From assembly GCA_022826565.1 (NCBI GenBank), contig JAJDUP010000026.1:62001-126000 (forward strand): a stretch of 64,000 nt of DNA. Reading direction: 5' to 3'. The stretch comes from Gemmatimonadota bacterium. GTDB lineage: Bacteria; Gemmatimonadota; Gemmatimonadetes; Longimicrobiales; Gaopeijiaceae. Under the pieces are notes generated by a model. The model did not search any database and had not been told where the DNA came from. It was given only the letters and a program-made list of their open reading frames with translations. Each line of letters begins with the position of its first letter. Within the stretch, counting starts at the first letter, position 1. This document shows, piece after piece, positions 37,601 through 45,032 of the stretch. A program made the translations under genes and the position numbers.

Positions 37601-37825
37601 CCCATCAAGCTCAACAACAAGCTGGCCGCGCTGCTGGGCGTGGTCGAGGGTTCCGAAAACAGGCCGACCGACCAGTCGTATGAGGTGTTCGAGCATCTCT
37701 CGACGCTGTTGGACGAGCAGATGTCGGAGATGGAGATCGTCGTCCGCAGGGATCTGGGACGGCTCAATGAACTCCTGATTCGCGAAGGACTCGAGCCGAT
37801 CGAGGATCGGCGATTGGTAAGCTAG
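34673..37825 (+). CDS. Sortilin/VPS10-like secreted propeller protein with many Asp-boxes
   Basis: The 1050-residue product has a signal peptide (to about residue 30, PAHAQ). About ten Asp-box blades of the BNR/VPS10 kind follow (GLWKTTDGGLNWDPV, IFKTTDGGQTWRNV, LYKSTDGGESWTEI, VHVTRDGGLNWANV, IWKTDDYGQSWTKI), enough for a two-domain or 10-blade propeller. After an acidic-glycine linker (EEEEEENPF, about 813-822, then GGGGGG) comes a beta domain and a helical tail to 1050. Such proteins are often labelled glycosyl hydrolases, but no catalytic residues are evident. They are abundant in Gemmatimonadota. ATG 34673 follows AGGAGA. It is probably extracellular or periplasmic. Confidence 0.85.
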   Translation: MRHPYRFVPVAALAASILAATAQNPAPAHAQEAYDEALWGSLEWRNVGPPRGGRSIAAAGSDARPFEYFMGTTGGGLWKTTDGGLNWDPVTDGQMNSASIGAVQVCESNPDIVYMGTGETQIRGNIQQGDGAYKSTDAGETWEHIGLTETQNIARIRIHPENCDIAWVAAFGKHSADNPERGIFKTTDGGQTWRNVLYKSDGAGGVDISIDVTNPDVIYAAIWEAWRRSWGMSSGGEDSGLYKSTDGGESWTEITGNIGLADGPVGKIGVAVSPANPNRVWALIEHEPDGGVWRSDDAGATWERVNEERKLRQRAFYYTRIYADPNDEDVMYALNTGLYRSRDGGETFPRGIQVPHGDNHDLWIAPSDSDRMINANDGGANVTMNGGASWTDQDYSTAQFYRVITTEHTPYHICGGQQDNSTACIPVRGWNQMSARGPGNRAWYYAVGGCESGYVAPNPINLDVFYAGCYGGALSRFDMKTGATRAVNVWPENPMGQSSEDLIERVQWTFPIVFSHHDPDVLYTGTQKVWKTTNEGQSWEQLSPDLTRADAMTMGPSGGPITKDQTGVETYATVFAIAPSYHDAEVIWAGSDDGLVHVTRDGGLNWANVTPPDAPDFVRINTIDASPTTPGKAYVSGIRYLVDDDRAPYIWKTDDYGQSWTKIVGGIPGDDFIRATREDPQRPGLLYAASERTVYVSFDDGARWQPLSLNLPVVQVSDLVVEENDVVIATHGRSFWVLENIGPLRQLSDEVAAAGVWLYEPTDPVRGVDFGAEFQYYLAEDAESVAFEVMDAAGDVIRTWEAVAGDEEEEEEENPFAAFFGGGGGGGPSVEQGAHSFRWDMRYPSWTDFEGRIMWAARPMGPTAVPGTYTVRMTVDGGPPQARDFDIRINPNLEGVTVADLRERFELAIQIRDRVSEANEAVIKVRDIYSQIDERLEQTDDDEVETQSVVVEENLGVVEAEIYQVQNQSNQDPLNYPIKLNNKLAALLGVVEGSENRPTDQSYEVFEHLSTLLDEQMSEMEIVVRRDLGRLNELLIREGLEPIEDRRLVS

Positions 37826-37923
37826 CCGCGAGTGGCCGGGCGCACCGCTTGCGAAGGCGGGGCGCCCGGCCCCCGAGGGTTTGCCGGAACGCAGGCGCCG
37901 GGCCGCCTGCCAAGGAGGTGCGC

Positions 37924-38307
37924 ATGAAACGCAGGCTGAGTTGCTGGACTTGCCTGGTGGCCGCGGTGGTGGCCGTAGCGGGGTGCAGTTCGTCCCGCCG
38001 CGACCTGTCCAATCCGTTCGAGGGGGGTGGCGCGGCTGCTCAGAGCATCCGCATCAACGTTCAGAACAACAACTTCAACGAAGCGACGGTTCGCGCGGTG
38101 GCCCGCATCGAGAGGCGGCTCGGGGTCGTATCGGGCAACGGACGCGAGTCCTTCACCCTCAACTGGCCGACGGTCGACGATCTCAGGATTCGCATCGACA
38201 TCCTGGCCGGGGATCGCTTCACGACGAACCGGGTGTCCGTGGGGCCGGGCGAGACCGTGTTCCTGACGATTGCGAATCCGGTGTATCGGTCGCTGCTTCG
38301 GCGATAG
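37924..38307 (+). CDS. Small lipoprotein of unknown function
   Basis: The 127-residue product has a lipobox (VVAVAGC, C21) and a mature domain of about 100 residues (IRINVQNNNFNEATVRAVA, then VGPGETVFLTIANPVYRS) that looks like a compact beta-sandwich. ATG 37924 is preceded by a perfect AAGGAGG at 37912-37918, so the gene should be well translated. It follows the propeller gene by 98 bases. No family was recognised. Confidence 0.72.
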   Translation: MKRRLSCWTCLVAAVVAVAGCSSSRRDLSNPFEGGGAAAQSIRINVQNNNFNEATVRAVARIERRLGVVSGNGRESFTLNWPTVDDLRIRIDILAGDRFTTNRVSVGPGETVFLTIANPVYRSLLRR

Positions 38308-38328
38308 GTCCTCGACGGCTGCGATGAA

Positions 38329-38344
38329 GTAATGTAAACATTAC
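38329..38344 (+). promoter_or_regulatory. Palindromic operator upstream of metY, copy 1
   Basis: GTAATGTAAACATTAC has perfect 7-base arms around AA. It is very AT-rich for this genome and shares both arms with the site at 54496-54511. Confidence 0.68.
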
Positions 38345-38349
38345 GATTT

Positions 38350-38365
38350 GTAAACGTAACATTAC
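38350..38365 (+). promoter_or_regulatory. Palindromic operator upstream of metY, copy 2
   Basis: GTAAACGTAACATTAC keeps the right arm ACATTAC and the outer GTAA of the left arm. Its centre is 21 bp from copy 1, two helical turns, as expected for cooperative binding on one DNA face. Confidence 0.55.
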
Positions 38366-38519
38366 TTTTCTTGCACCAGTTAATTGCGGTCGTCCGGCAG
38401 CGCGGGTGTACGGCCTCAGGAATTCGAGATTCCATCCCACAGTCTGCACGACTTCCGTTAGCTTCCTCTGCTTCTGGTGTGTCCCACCCCATTCAAGTCA
38501 TTCAATACATACGAGCAAG

Positions 38520-39791
38520 ATGAGAGACGAAACCATTGCCATTCACAGCGGCTTCGGGTCCGATCCCGCGACTCACGCCGTAGCGGTTCCCGTCTACCAG
38601 ACGGTGGCCTATCAGTTCGACAACGCCCAGCACGGGGCGGACCTCTTCAACCTGGCCGTGCCGGGCAACATCTACACCCGCATCATGAACCCGACCCAGG
38701 CGGTGCTGGAGGAGCGCGTGGCAGGGCTTGAAGGTGGCGTCGCGGCGCTGGCGCTGTCGGCGGGCAGCGCGGCGGTCACCTATTCCATCCTCAACCTGGC
38801 CACGGTCGGCGACAACGTCGTGACCGTACCGCAACTCTACGGCGGCACCTACACGCTCTTTGCGCACACGCTGCCCGGGATGGGGATCGAAGTGCGCTTC
38901 GCGGAGGGCGACAGTCCGGAGGATCTGGCGAAGCTGATCGACGGGCGGACGAGGGCCATCTTCTGCGAGAGCATCGGCAACCCTGCCGGGAACATCGTCG
39001 ACCTCGCCGCCGTGGCAGATCTGGCCCGTGCGTACGGGATCGCGACCATTGTGGACAATACCGTGGCGACGCCGGCCCTGCTGAAGCCGGTCGAGCACGG
39101 CTTCGACATCGTCGTGCATTCGCTCACGAAGTACATGGGCGGGCACGGCAACTCGCTTGGCGGCGCGATCGTCGACTCGGGGAAGTTTCCGTGGGCCGAG
39201 CACGCGGACCGATATCCGATGTTCTCGACACCGGAGCCCAGCTATCACGGCGTCGTCTATACGGACGCGCTGGGGCCCGCGGCATACATCGGGCGAGCGC
39301 GGACCGTGCCGCTGCGCAACACGGGTTCGGCGATCTCTCCCTTCAACGCCTTCCTGATCATGCAGGGGCTCGAGACACTGAACCTGCGAATGGAGCGTCA
39401 CTGCGACAACGCGCTGGCAGTGGCCAGGCACCTTCAGGGCCACTCCGGGGTCGCGTGGGTGAGCTACGCCGGCCTGCCGGGCGACCGCTACCACGATCTC
39501 GCGGTCCGGTACATGGACGGACGCGCCTCGGGGATCCTGACCTTCGGCCTGAAGGGCGGCTTCGAGAACGGCGTGCGCTTCTACGATGCGCTGCAGCTCT
39601 TCAAGCGGCTGGTGAACATCGGGGACGCGAGGTCGCTGGCGTGCCATCCGGCCTCGACCACGCACCGGCAGCTCACCGAGGCGGAACAGGAGAGCGTGGG
39701 GGTGCGGCCCGAGATGATCCGGCTTTCGGTCGGAATCGAGCACATCGACGACATCATCGAGGATCTGGACCAGGCGCTGGCCGCGGCCTGA
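38520..39791 (+). CDS. metY: O-acetylhomoserine sulfhydrylase (PLP-dependent)
   Basis: A 423-residue Cys/Met-metabolism PLP enzyme of the MetY type, which makes homocysteine from O-acetylhomoserine and sulfide. It has the family start TIAIHSGFGSDPATHAVAVP, NIYTRIMNPTQAVLEER, the PLP lysine in HSLTKYMGGHGN, and the late CHPASTTHRQL. The long MetY length and the GFENGVRF-type insert distinguish it from cystathionine enzymes. ATG 38520 is not preceded by a strong ribosome site. Two palindromes 155-190 bases upstream suggest repressor control. With metK at 5.2 kb it adds to the methionine cycle. Confidence 0.9.
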   Translation: MRDETIAIHSGFGSDPATHAVAVPVYQTVAYQFDNAQHGADLFNLAVPGNIYTRIMNPTQAVLEERVAGLEGGVAALALSAGSAAVTYSILNLATVGDNVVTVPQLYGGTYTLFAHTLPGMGIEVRFAEGDSPEDLAKLIDGRTRAIFCESIGNPAGNIVDLAAVADLARAYGIATIVDNTVATPALLKPVEHGFDIVVHSLTKYMGGHGNSLGGAIVDSGKFPWAEHADRYPMFSTPEPSYHGVVYTDALGPAAYIGRARTVPLRNTGSAISPFNAFLIMQGLETLNLRMERHCDNALAVARHLQGHSGVAWVSYAGLPGDRYHDLAVRYMDGRASGILTFGLKGGFENGVRFYDALQLFKRLVNIGDARSLACHPASTTHRQLTEAEQESVGVRPEMIRLSVGIEHIDDIIEDLDQALAAA

Positions 39792-39887
39792 GCCGCGTCC
39801 CGGGCAGACAACCGGGGGCCGGCGGCCGCGTTTCGAGTGGGTGACGATCCCGCCGGACGTGGCGGCCCGGCCATCCGGCAGCCCGTG

Positions 39888-42278
39888 CTACACGCCGTAG
39901 GGGACCCAGATGTTCTTTACGCGGGTGCCCTTGCGGAGGAGCATTGCGGTGGCGAGGTCCGACAGGGCGAGCCAGTCGGTGACGCGCTCCCGGTCGACCC
40001 ACACGCGCTTGAGGTTGCCGGCCGAGAGGCGCTCGGCTTCGCCCGAGAGGTCGTCGGCGACGAAGTCCCAGAGCTGATCCACGTCGTCGTGGGCGGCGAG
40101 GGTGGGGAAGACCTCGTCGTGGATGCCCGACAGCACGTTGACGGTCCCGGGGGGGATGTCGGAGGTCTCGAGGATCTGCACCAGGTCGAGGGCAGGGAGG
40201 GGATAGCGCTCGCTTGCGACGACCACCGCCACATTGCCCTGTGACAGGGCTGCCGCGAGCGAGGCGATCGTCGCGGCCACGGGGACCGCGTCGCCGCAAC
40301 GGATGGCCACGGTCCCGACGGGCTCGTTCATGGCGAAGGTGACGTTGCGGAATGGCGTCGAGTGCACCTGGCCGTCGTACTTGTCGGCCCAGGCGGCGAA
40401 GGTGAAGACGGCCTGGACCGCGGCGTCGACTTCGACGACCGCTGCCGCTGCGGTCGCTCCCGTGACCCGCGACAGCGTCGCGGCAAACTCTTCCGCGCGC
40501 ACGGAGAGGTTCTCGGCCAGGAAATACAGTATCTGGGCGCGGAGGTAGGCGGTGGTTGCGCCCCAGGAGGCCCGGGCCCTGGCGGCGGCCTCGACGGCGT
40601 TGCGGACATCCTTGCGGTTGCCGCGCGGCACCTCGCCACAAGGCGCGCCCCGTGCGCCCAGCTGCGGGAGCGAATAGCCGCCGTCGGGGCGCATCTGCCT
40701 GCCGCCGATCCACAGCTTGCGGGTGCGGTCGATCGGGTCGCGGGGGGCGCGAGCGGTGGTGGAGGCGGCTCCGGTGCCCTCGTCGGAATCAGGTCCGGGC
40801 GCCGGGCCCTCTCGCGACGCCGGTTTCAGGTACTCCCACATCCCTTCGCGGCCCCCTTCGCGGCCGAACCCGGATTCGCGGTAGCCGCCGAAGCCGGAGG
40901 CCGCGTCGAAGAGGTTGGTGCAGTTCACCCACACCGTCCCGGCCTTCACCGCCGGCGCGACGTCCAGCGCCAGGCTGAGATCCTCGGTCCAGATGCTGGC
41001 GGCGAGGCCGTAGCGGGTGTCGTTGGCGAGGGCCACCGCCTCGGCGGGGGTGCGGAAGGTGAGGCTGACCAGGACGGGGCCGAAGATCTCGTCGGTGACG
41101 ATGGTGCTGGAGGCGGGGGCGCCGGTGCAGAGGGTGGGCGGGAGAAAAAAGCCGTCTTCCGGGACCGCGGCGGAGGGCTGCCAGATGGTCGCCCCGTCCT
41201 CCGCGCCGGCCGCGAGGAAGCCCTCGATGCGCTCCTTCTGGGTCGAGTCGACGATCGCCCCCATGTCGATCGACTTGTCGAGGGGGTGGCCGACGCGGAT
41301 CCGCTCCATCCTCGCGCGCAGGCGGTCGAGCATCTCCTCCTCCACGCTCTCCTGCACCAGCAGCCGCGACCCGGCGCAGCACACCTGTCCCTGGTTGAGC
41401 CAGACGCCGTCCACGATGCCCTCGACCGCAGCGTCCAGATCGGCGCTCTCGAAGACGACGAATGGGGACTTGCCGCCGAGCTCGAGCGAAAGATGGCGGC
41501 CGGTTCCGGCGGTCGCGCGGCGGATCTCGCGGCCCACCTCGGTGGAGCCGGTGAAGGCGATCTTGGCGACGCCGTCGTGCCGGGTCAGGGCGGCCCCGGT
41601 GGCGCCGTCGCCGGTGACGATGTTGAGTACCCCGGGGGGAAGGCCGGTCTCGCGGGCGACCTCGGCGAAGAGGAGCGCTGAGAGGGGTGTGTACTCGGCC
41701 GGCTTGAGGACGACGGTGTTCCCGGCCGCCAGCGCCGGCGCCACCTTCCAGCTCAGCATGAGGAGGGGGAAGTTCCAGGGGATGATCTGGCCCACGACGC
41801 CGACCGGCTCATAGCCCGCGAACTCCGAGGCCGCGAGCTGGGCCCAGCCGGCGTGATGGTAGAAGTGGCGCGCCGCGAGGGGGATGTCGAGGTCGCGGGC
41901 TTCGCGGATCGCCTTGCCGTTGTCGACGGATTCCAGGACCGCGAAGAGGCGCGACCGCTTCTGGATCTGGCGGGCCAGGCGGTACAGGTGACGTGACCGC
42001 GCGTGTCCCCCGATGGCCTGCCACCGGGGGAGCGCGGCGGTGGCGGCTCCGACCGCCTGGTCGATATCGTCGGCGGTACCGTAGCGGAAGCTCGCCAGGA
42101 GCCGCCCGTCGCCGGGGCAGCGGGTCTGGTGGATGGCGCCCTCGCCGTCGGTCCAGCAGCCGCCGATGTAGTGGCCGAAGACGCGCTCGCCGCCGTGCAG
42201 CCATTCGTCGGCGAGGGTCTCGCTCTCGGGCGCGGGACCGTACTCAAGGGTCTGGAACGCTTCGCGGACCTGGGTCAT
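39888..42278 (-). CDS. ALDH16-type two-domain aldehyde dehydrogenase
   Basis: The 796-residue protein has a complete aldehyde dehydrogenase domain (about 1-480) and a second, degenerate one (about 500-796). Domain 1 has the NAD-site PWNFPLLMLSWKVAPALA, the catalytic glutamate in ELGGKSPF and the nucleophile in GQVCCAGSRLL. Domain 2 keeps the general fold (NEPVGTVAIRCGDAVPVAAT) but shows no catalytic cysteine segment. This is the layout of ALDH16 enzymes. It follows deoC on the same strand by 20 bases and may oxidise the acetaldehyde that DeoC releases. ATG 42278 is chosen as the family start; the frame is open to 43115 through deoC. Confidence 0.88.
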   Translation of the reverse strand: MTQVREAFQTLEYGPAPESETLADEWLHGGERVFGHYIGGCWTDGEGAIHQTRCPGDGRLLASFRYGTADDIDQAVGAATAALPRWQAIGGHARSRHLYRLARQIQKRSRLFAVLESVDNGKAIREARDLDIPLAARHFYHHAGWAQLAASEFAGYEPVGVVGQIIPWNFPLLMLSWKVAPALAAGNTVVLKPAEYTPLSALLFAEVARETGLPPGVLNIVTGDGATGAALTRHDGVAKIAFTGSTEVGREIRRATAGTGRHLSLELGGKSPFVVFESADLDAAVEGIVDGVWLNQGQVCCAGSRLLVQESVEEEMLDRLRARMERIRVGHPLDKSIDMGAIVDSTQKERIEGFLAAGAEDGATIWQPSAAVPEDGFFLPPTLCTGAPASSTIVTDEIFGPVLVSLTFRTPAEAVALANDTRYGLAASIWTEDLSLALDVAPAVKAGTVWVNCTNLFDAASGFGGYRESGFGREGGREGMWEYLKPASREGPAPGPDSDEGTGAASTTARAPRDPIDRTRKLWIGGRQMRPDGGYSLPQLGARGAPCGEVPRGNRKDVRNAVEAAARARASWGATTAYLRAQILYFLAENLSVRAEEFAATLSRVTGATAAAAVVEVDAAVQAVFTFAAWADKYDGQVHSTPFRNVTFAMNEPVGTVAIRCGDAVPVAATIASLAAALSQGNVAVVVASERYPLPALDLVQILETSDIPPGTVNVLSGIHDEVFPTLAAHDDVDQLWDFVADDLSGEAERLSAGNLKRVWVDRERVTDWLALSDLATAMLLRKGTRVKNIWVPYGV

Positions 42279-42298
42279 GGGGCTCGTTCCATGGACTT

Positions 42299-43300
42299 CT
42301 ATCCGAGAGGATGACGGTGGAAGGCGGAGTAGCGCCCGGTGACGTGGTGCTCCAGCTGCCGCTCGATGTCCGCCAGCAGGGAACTGGCGCCGATGCGGAA
42401 GAGGTCGGGGTGCAGCCAGCGGTCGCCGAGCTCTTCCTTGACGAGGATGAGCCAGGCCAGCGCATCCTTCGCCGTCTTGAGACCACCGGCAGCCTTGAGG
42501 CCGACCCGGATGCCGGTGGACCGGTGGTAGTCTCGGATCGCCCGGGCCAGCACGAGGCCGACGGGGAGAGTGGCGTTCACGGTCTCCTTGCCGGTCGAGG
42601 TCTTCACGAAGTCGGCGCCGGCCATCATGGCGGCGATGGCGGCGCGCTTCACGTTGGCCAGAGTGCCGAGTTCCCCGGTGCCGAGGATGACCTTGATGTG
42701 GGCGTCGCCGCACGCCGCGCGGAAGGCGGCGACCTCGTCGTAGAGGCGCTCCCAGTCGCCTTCGAGGACCAGGCCGCGCGTGATCACGACATCGACCTCC
42801 TCCGCACCCGCGGCGACCGATTCCTCGATCTCGATGAGACGTGTGCGGAGCGGGGACAGGCCCGCCGGGAAGCCGGTGGAGACGACCGCGACCGGTACGC
42901 GGCTGCCCCGCAGCGCCTCGCGCGCCGCCGGGACCAGTCCGTGGTAGACGCAGGCCGCGGCCACGGTGATGTCGCGCGGGGGGACGCCGAGGGCGCGCAG
43001 GATGTCGCCGCGCACCGGCCGCCGCGCCTTGCCGCACAGACGGCGCACCCGGCCGCCGGTGTCGTCGCCGGCCAGGGTGGTGAGGTCGATCAGGGTGACG
43101 GCGCGCAGCAGCCATCCCGCCTGCCAGGCGCGCTTCACCGAGCGGCGCGTGGTGAGGGTGGCCGCGCGGTGGTCGGCGGCCGCGCGATTCACGCGCGCTT
43201 CGCGCACGAGATCGAGATCGAGGGGAATGCCGGGATTCCGCAGGCTCGAAGTCGGTGCCTCGCGGGCCGGTCGCGCCGGTGTCGTGGTATTGCTGGCCAT
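42299..43300 (-). CDS. deoC: Deoxyribose-phosphate aldolase
   Basis: DeoC splits 2-deoxyribose 5-phosphate into glyceraldehyde 3-phosphate and acetaldehyde. The 333-residue protein carries LIDLTTLAGDDTGGRV, VAAACVYHGLV, EVDVVITRGLVLEG and the Schiff-base lysine in FVKTSTGK, plus the late GLKAAGGLKT. It is longer than the E. coli enzyme because of an N-terminal extension of about 60 residues. It forms a two-gene unit with the aldehyde dehydrogenase and is divergent from the acyltransferase. Confidence 0.92.
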   Translation of the reverse strand: MASNTTTPARPAREAPTSSLRNPGIPLDLDLVREARVNRAAADHRAATLTTRRSVKRAWQAGWLLRAVTLIDLTTLAGDDTGGRVRRLCGKARRPVRGDILRALGVPPRDITVAAACVYHGLVPAAREALRGSRVPVAVVSTGFPAGLSPLRTRLIEIEESVAAGAEEVDVVITRGLVLEGDWERLYDEVAAFRAACGDAHIKVILGTGELGTLANVKRAAIAAMMAGADFVKTSTGKETVNATLPVGLVLARAIRDYHRSTGIRVGLKAAGGLKTAKDALAWLILVKEELGDRWLHPDLFRIGASSLLADIERQLEHHVTGRYSAFHRHPLG

Positions 43301-43423
43301 GGCCGCCCTTTACTTCACTACCTTTGCTTGTGGCGAACAGTGGGGCAGGGGCGCCAAGATAACGATTGCGGCCCGTTTGGACGAAGGGCAGGGCTCGGAC
43401 CCGTTGTGGACGGAGGCGTCCTT

Positions 43424-44872
43424 TTGGATCGGATACCCAGGCTGATCACCGGCGTGGTGGGCGCTGCGGCAGGGATGTTCTACCGTCTGGATCGACACGG
43501 GCCGCCGCTTCCCGATGGACCGCTGCTGGTGGCGGTCAATCATCCCAACAGCCTGATCGATCCCCTTCTGATCTTTCGCTGCAGCGAGCGGATTGCGCGT
43601 CCCCTGGGGCGGGCGCCGCTCTTCGACAGGCGCCTGCTGGGGCCGGTGGTGCGCGCGCTCGGAGGGATTCCGGTGTACCGCAGGCAGGACGATCCCGGCG
43701 CGATGCACCGAAATGAGGACATGTTCCGGGCCGCGGTGGAAGTGCTCCACGGGGGTGGCGCGATCCAGATCTATCCGGAGGGCAAGAGCCACTCCGGGGC
43801 CCGGCTGGCGGAGTTTCGCACGGGGGTGGCGCGCATTGCGCTGCTCGCCGAGGAGCGGGCGGACTGGCGGCTCGGGCTGTCGATCGTTCCCGTGGGGATC
43901 ACGTACTCGCGCAAGGAGCGGGCGCGGACGGGGGCGGTGGTCCGCTTTGGCAGAGCCTTCGCATGCGCGGACCTGAGGGAGACGTACGGAGACGATCCGA
44001 TGGCGGCGGCGCGGAGTCTGACCGAGCGGATCGAGGAGGGGATCCGTCGCCAGACGCTGAACTTCGACCGGCACCGGGACCGGACGCTGGTCTCGGTGGC
44101 CGAGCAGCTCTACGTGCGCGAGTCGCGCCGGGTGCCGTGGCGGGTGCGGGAGCGGCTGGGGACGCGCTTCCCCCGCCTGCAGCGGTTTGCCCGCGGGCTC
44201 GAGTGGCTGCGCGGTACGGATCCGGCCGAGCACCGGCGGCTGCTCGGCGAGGTGGAGCGATACGCCCGGCTCAACGAGCGGCTCCGTGCGGGAGAGGGGG
44301 ATGTGCCTCCCCGTTTCGGCTTCCTCCCCGTCACGAAGTACGTCCTGGTGCGGGGAAGCCTGCTGCTGCTGGGACTCCCCTTCGCGGTGGCCGGATCGGT
44401 GTTCTGGGCCCCTCTGGCGCGGGTTCCCGGCATGGTCGTCCGCCGGGTCAGGCCCGAGATCGAGGTCACGGCGACGATCAAGCTGGTGACGTTGCTGGCC
44501 GGTGTGTTCACGGCCTGGGTCCTGTGGGCGGCCGTGGGCTACCTCGCGGGTGGGGCGTACGCAGCCCTCGCGGCCGCGGCGCTGGCCCCGCTGTGCGGCT
44601 ACGTCACCATCCGCTGGACGGAGCTGGCGCAGGAGGTGCGCGAGGACACGTCACTCTTTCTGCGGCTGCAGGGCCGGCCCGATCTGCGCCGGCGCATCGG
44701 TGAGCTGCGGCGCGAACTGACCCGCGCCTTCCGCCGGCTGGAGCGGCGGTGGATGGAGGAGGAGTTGCCCGGATCCGGGAACGGCGACAACGTGTCCGCT
44801 CCCGGTGCGGGCCGGGACGGGGGGGAGCGAGCGCGGCAGCGGCGGCCGAAGCAGGGTCGGCGAGGTGGCTAA
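43424..44872 (+). CDS. PlsC-like acyltransferase with C-terminal membrane segments
   Basis: The 482-residue protein has the phospholipid acyltransferase domain in its first 230 residues: a variant HPNSLID motif (H40, D46, one residue longer than the usual H-x4-D), IPVYRR and YPEGKSHSG. Two hydrophobic stretches follow at about 305-330 and 350-390, then a basic tail. This architecture is seen in HPN-type acyltransferases of Bacteroidota and Gemmatimonadota. It probably acylates a glycerol-phosphate or lysophospholipid in the inner membrane. TTG 43424 is preceded by GGAGG at seven bases; the frame is open much further upstream as a shadow of deoC and the ALDH gene. Confidence 0.82.
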   Translation: MDRIPRLITGVVGAAAGMFYRLDRHGPPLPDGPLLVAVNHPNSLIDPLLIFRCSERIARPLGRAPLFDRRLLGPVVRALGGIPVYRRQDDPGAMHRNEDMFRAAVEVLHGGGAIQIYPEGKSHSGARLAEFRTGVARIALLAEERADWRLGLSIVPVGITYSRKERARTGAVVRFGRAFACADLRETYGDDPMAAARSLTERIEEGIRRQTLNFDRHRDRTLVSVAEQLYVRESRRVPWRVRERLGTRFPRLQRFARGLEWLRGTDPAEHRRLLGEVERYARLNERLRAGEGDVPPRFGFLPVTKYVLVRGSLLLLGLPFAVAGSVFWAPLARVPGMVVRRVRPEIEVTATIKLVTLLAGVFTAWVLWAAVGYLAGGAYAALAAAALAPLCGYVTIRWTELAQEVREDTSLFLRLQGRPDLRRRIGELRRELTRAFRRLERRWMEEELPGSGNGDNVSAPGAGRDGGERARQRRPKQGRRGG

Positions 44873-44906
44873 CGCGCGGTGCCGACGACACGTCAGCGGC
44901 CAACGC

Positions 44907-45003
44907 GGGGACGGATCGGGGCTGGTGTCCCGTCTGGTCTTCAAAACCAGTGTGCCCGGCTAAGACCCGGGTGGGTGGGTTCGATTCCCACACGTCCCCG
45001 CCA
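44907..45003 (+). tRNA. selC: Selenocysteine tRNA (anticodon UCA)
   Basis: All marks of a bacterial tRNA-Sec are present. The acceptor stem is GGGGACG/CGTCCCC plus a non-canonical eighth position, the D stem has 6 bp (CGGGGC/GTCCCG) with a TGGT loop of only four, and the anticodon loop CTTCAAA has TCA at 44941-44943. A 6-bp variable arm (44954-44959 with 44967-44972) precedes the T arm GTGGG-TTCGATT-CCCAC. G45000 is the discriminator and CCA is encoded. It pairs functionally with selB at 9.0-10.9 kb. Confidence 0.93.
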
Positions 45004-45032
45004 CCGCGCCCGCTTTGCCTTATCTTGAGGTC

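Noticed and set aside
38366-38519. A SAM-type riboswitch in the metY leader
   Set aside because: No recognisable SAM-I, SAM-II or SAM-IV core was found; the palindromes upstream argue for protein control.
42279-43115. N-terminal extension that would make the aldehyde dehydrogenase 1075 residues long
   Set aside because: The extension lies inside deoC in another frame and is low-complexity; ATG 42278 gives the family start.
44907-45003. Reading this RNA as a serine tRNA with a long variable arm
   Set aside because: The anticodon is UCA in a CTTCAAA loop and the D loop has only four bases with a 6-bp stem, which fits tRNA-Sec; selB is in the same window.
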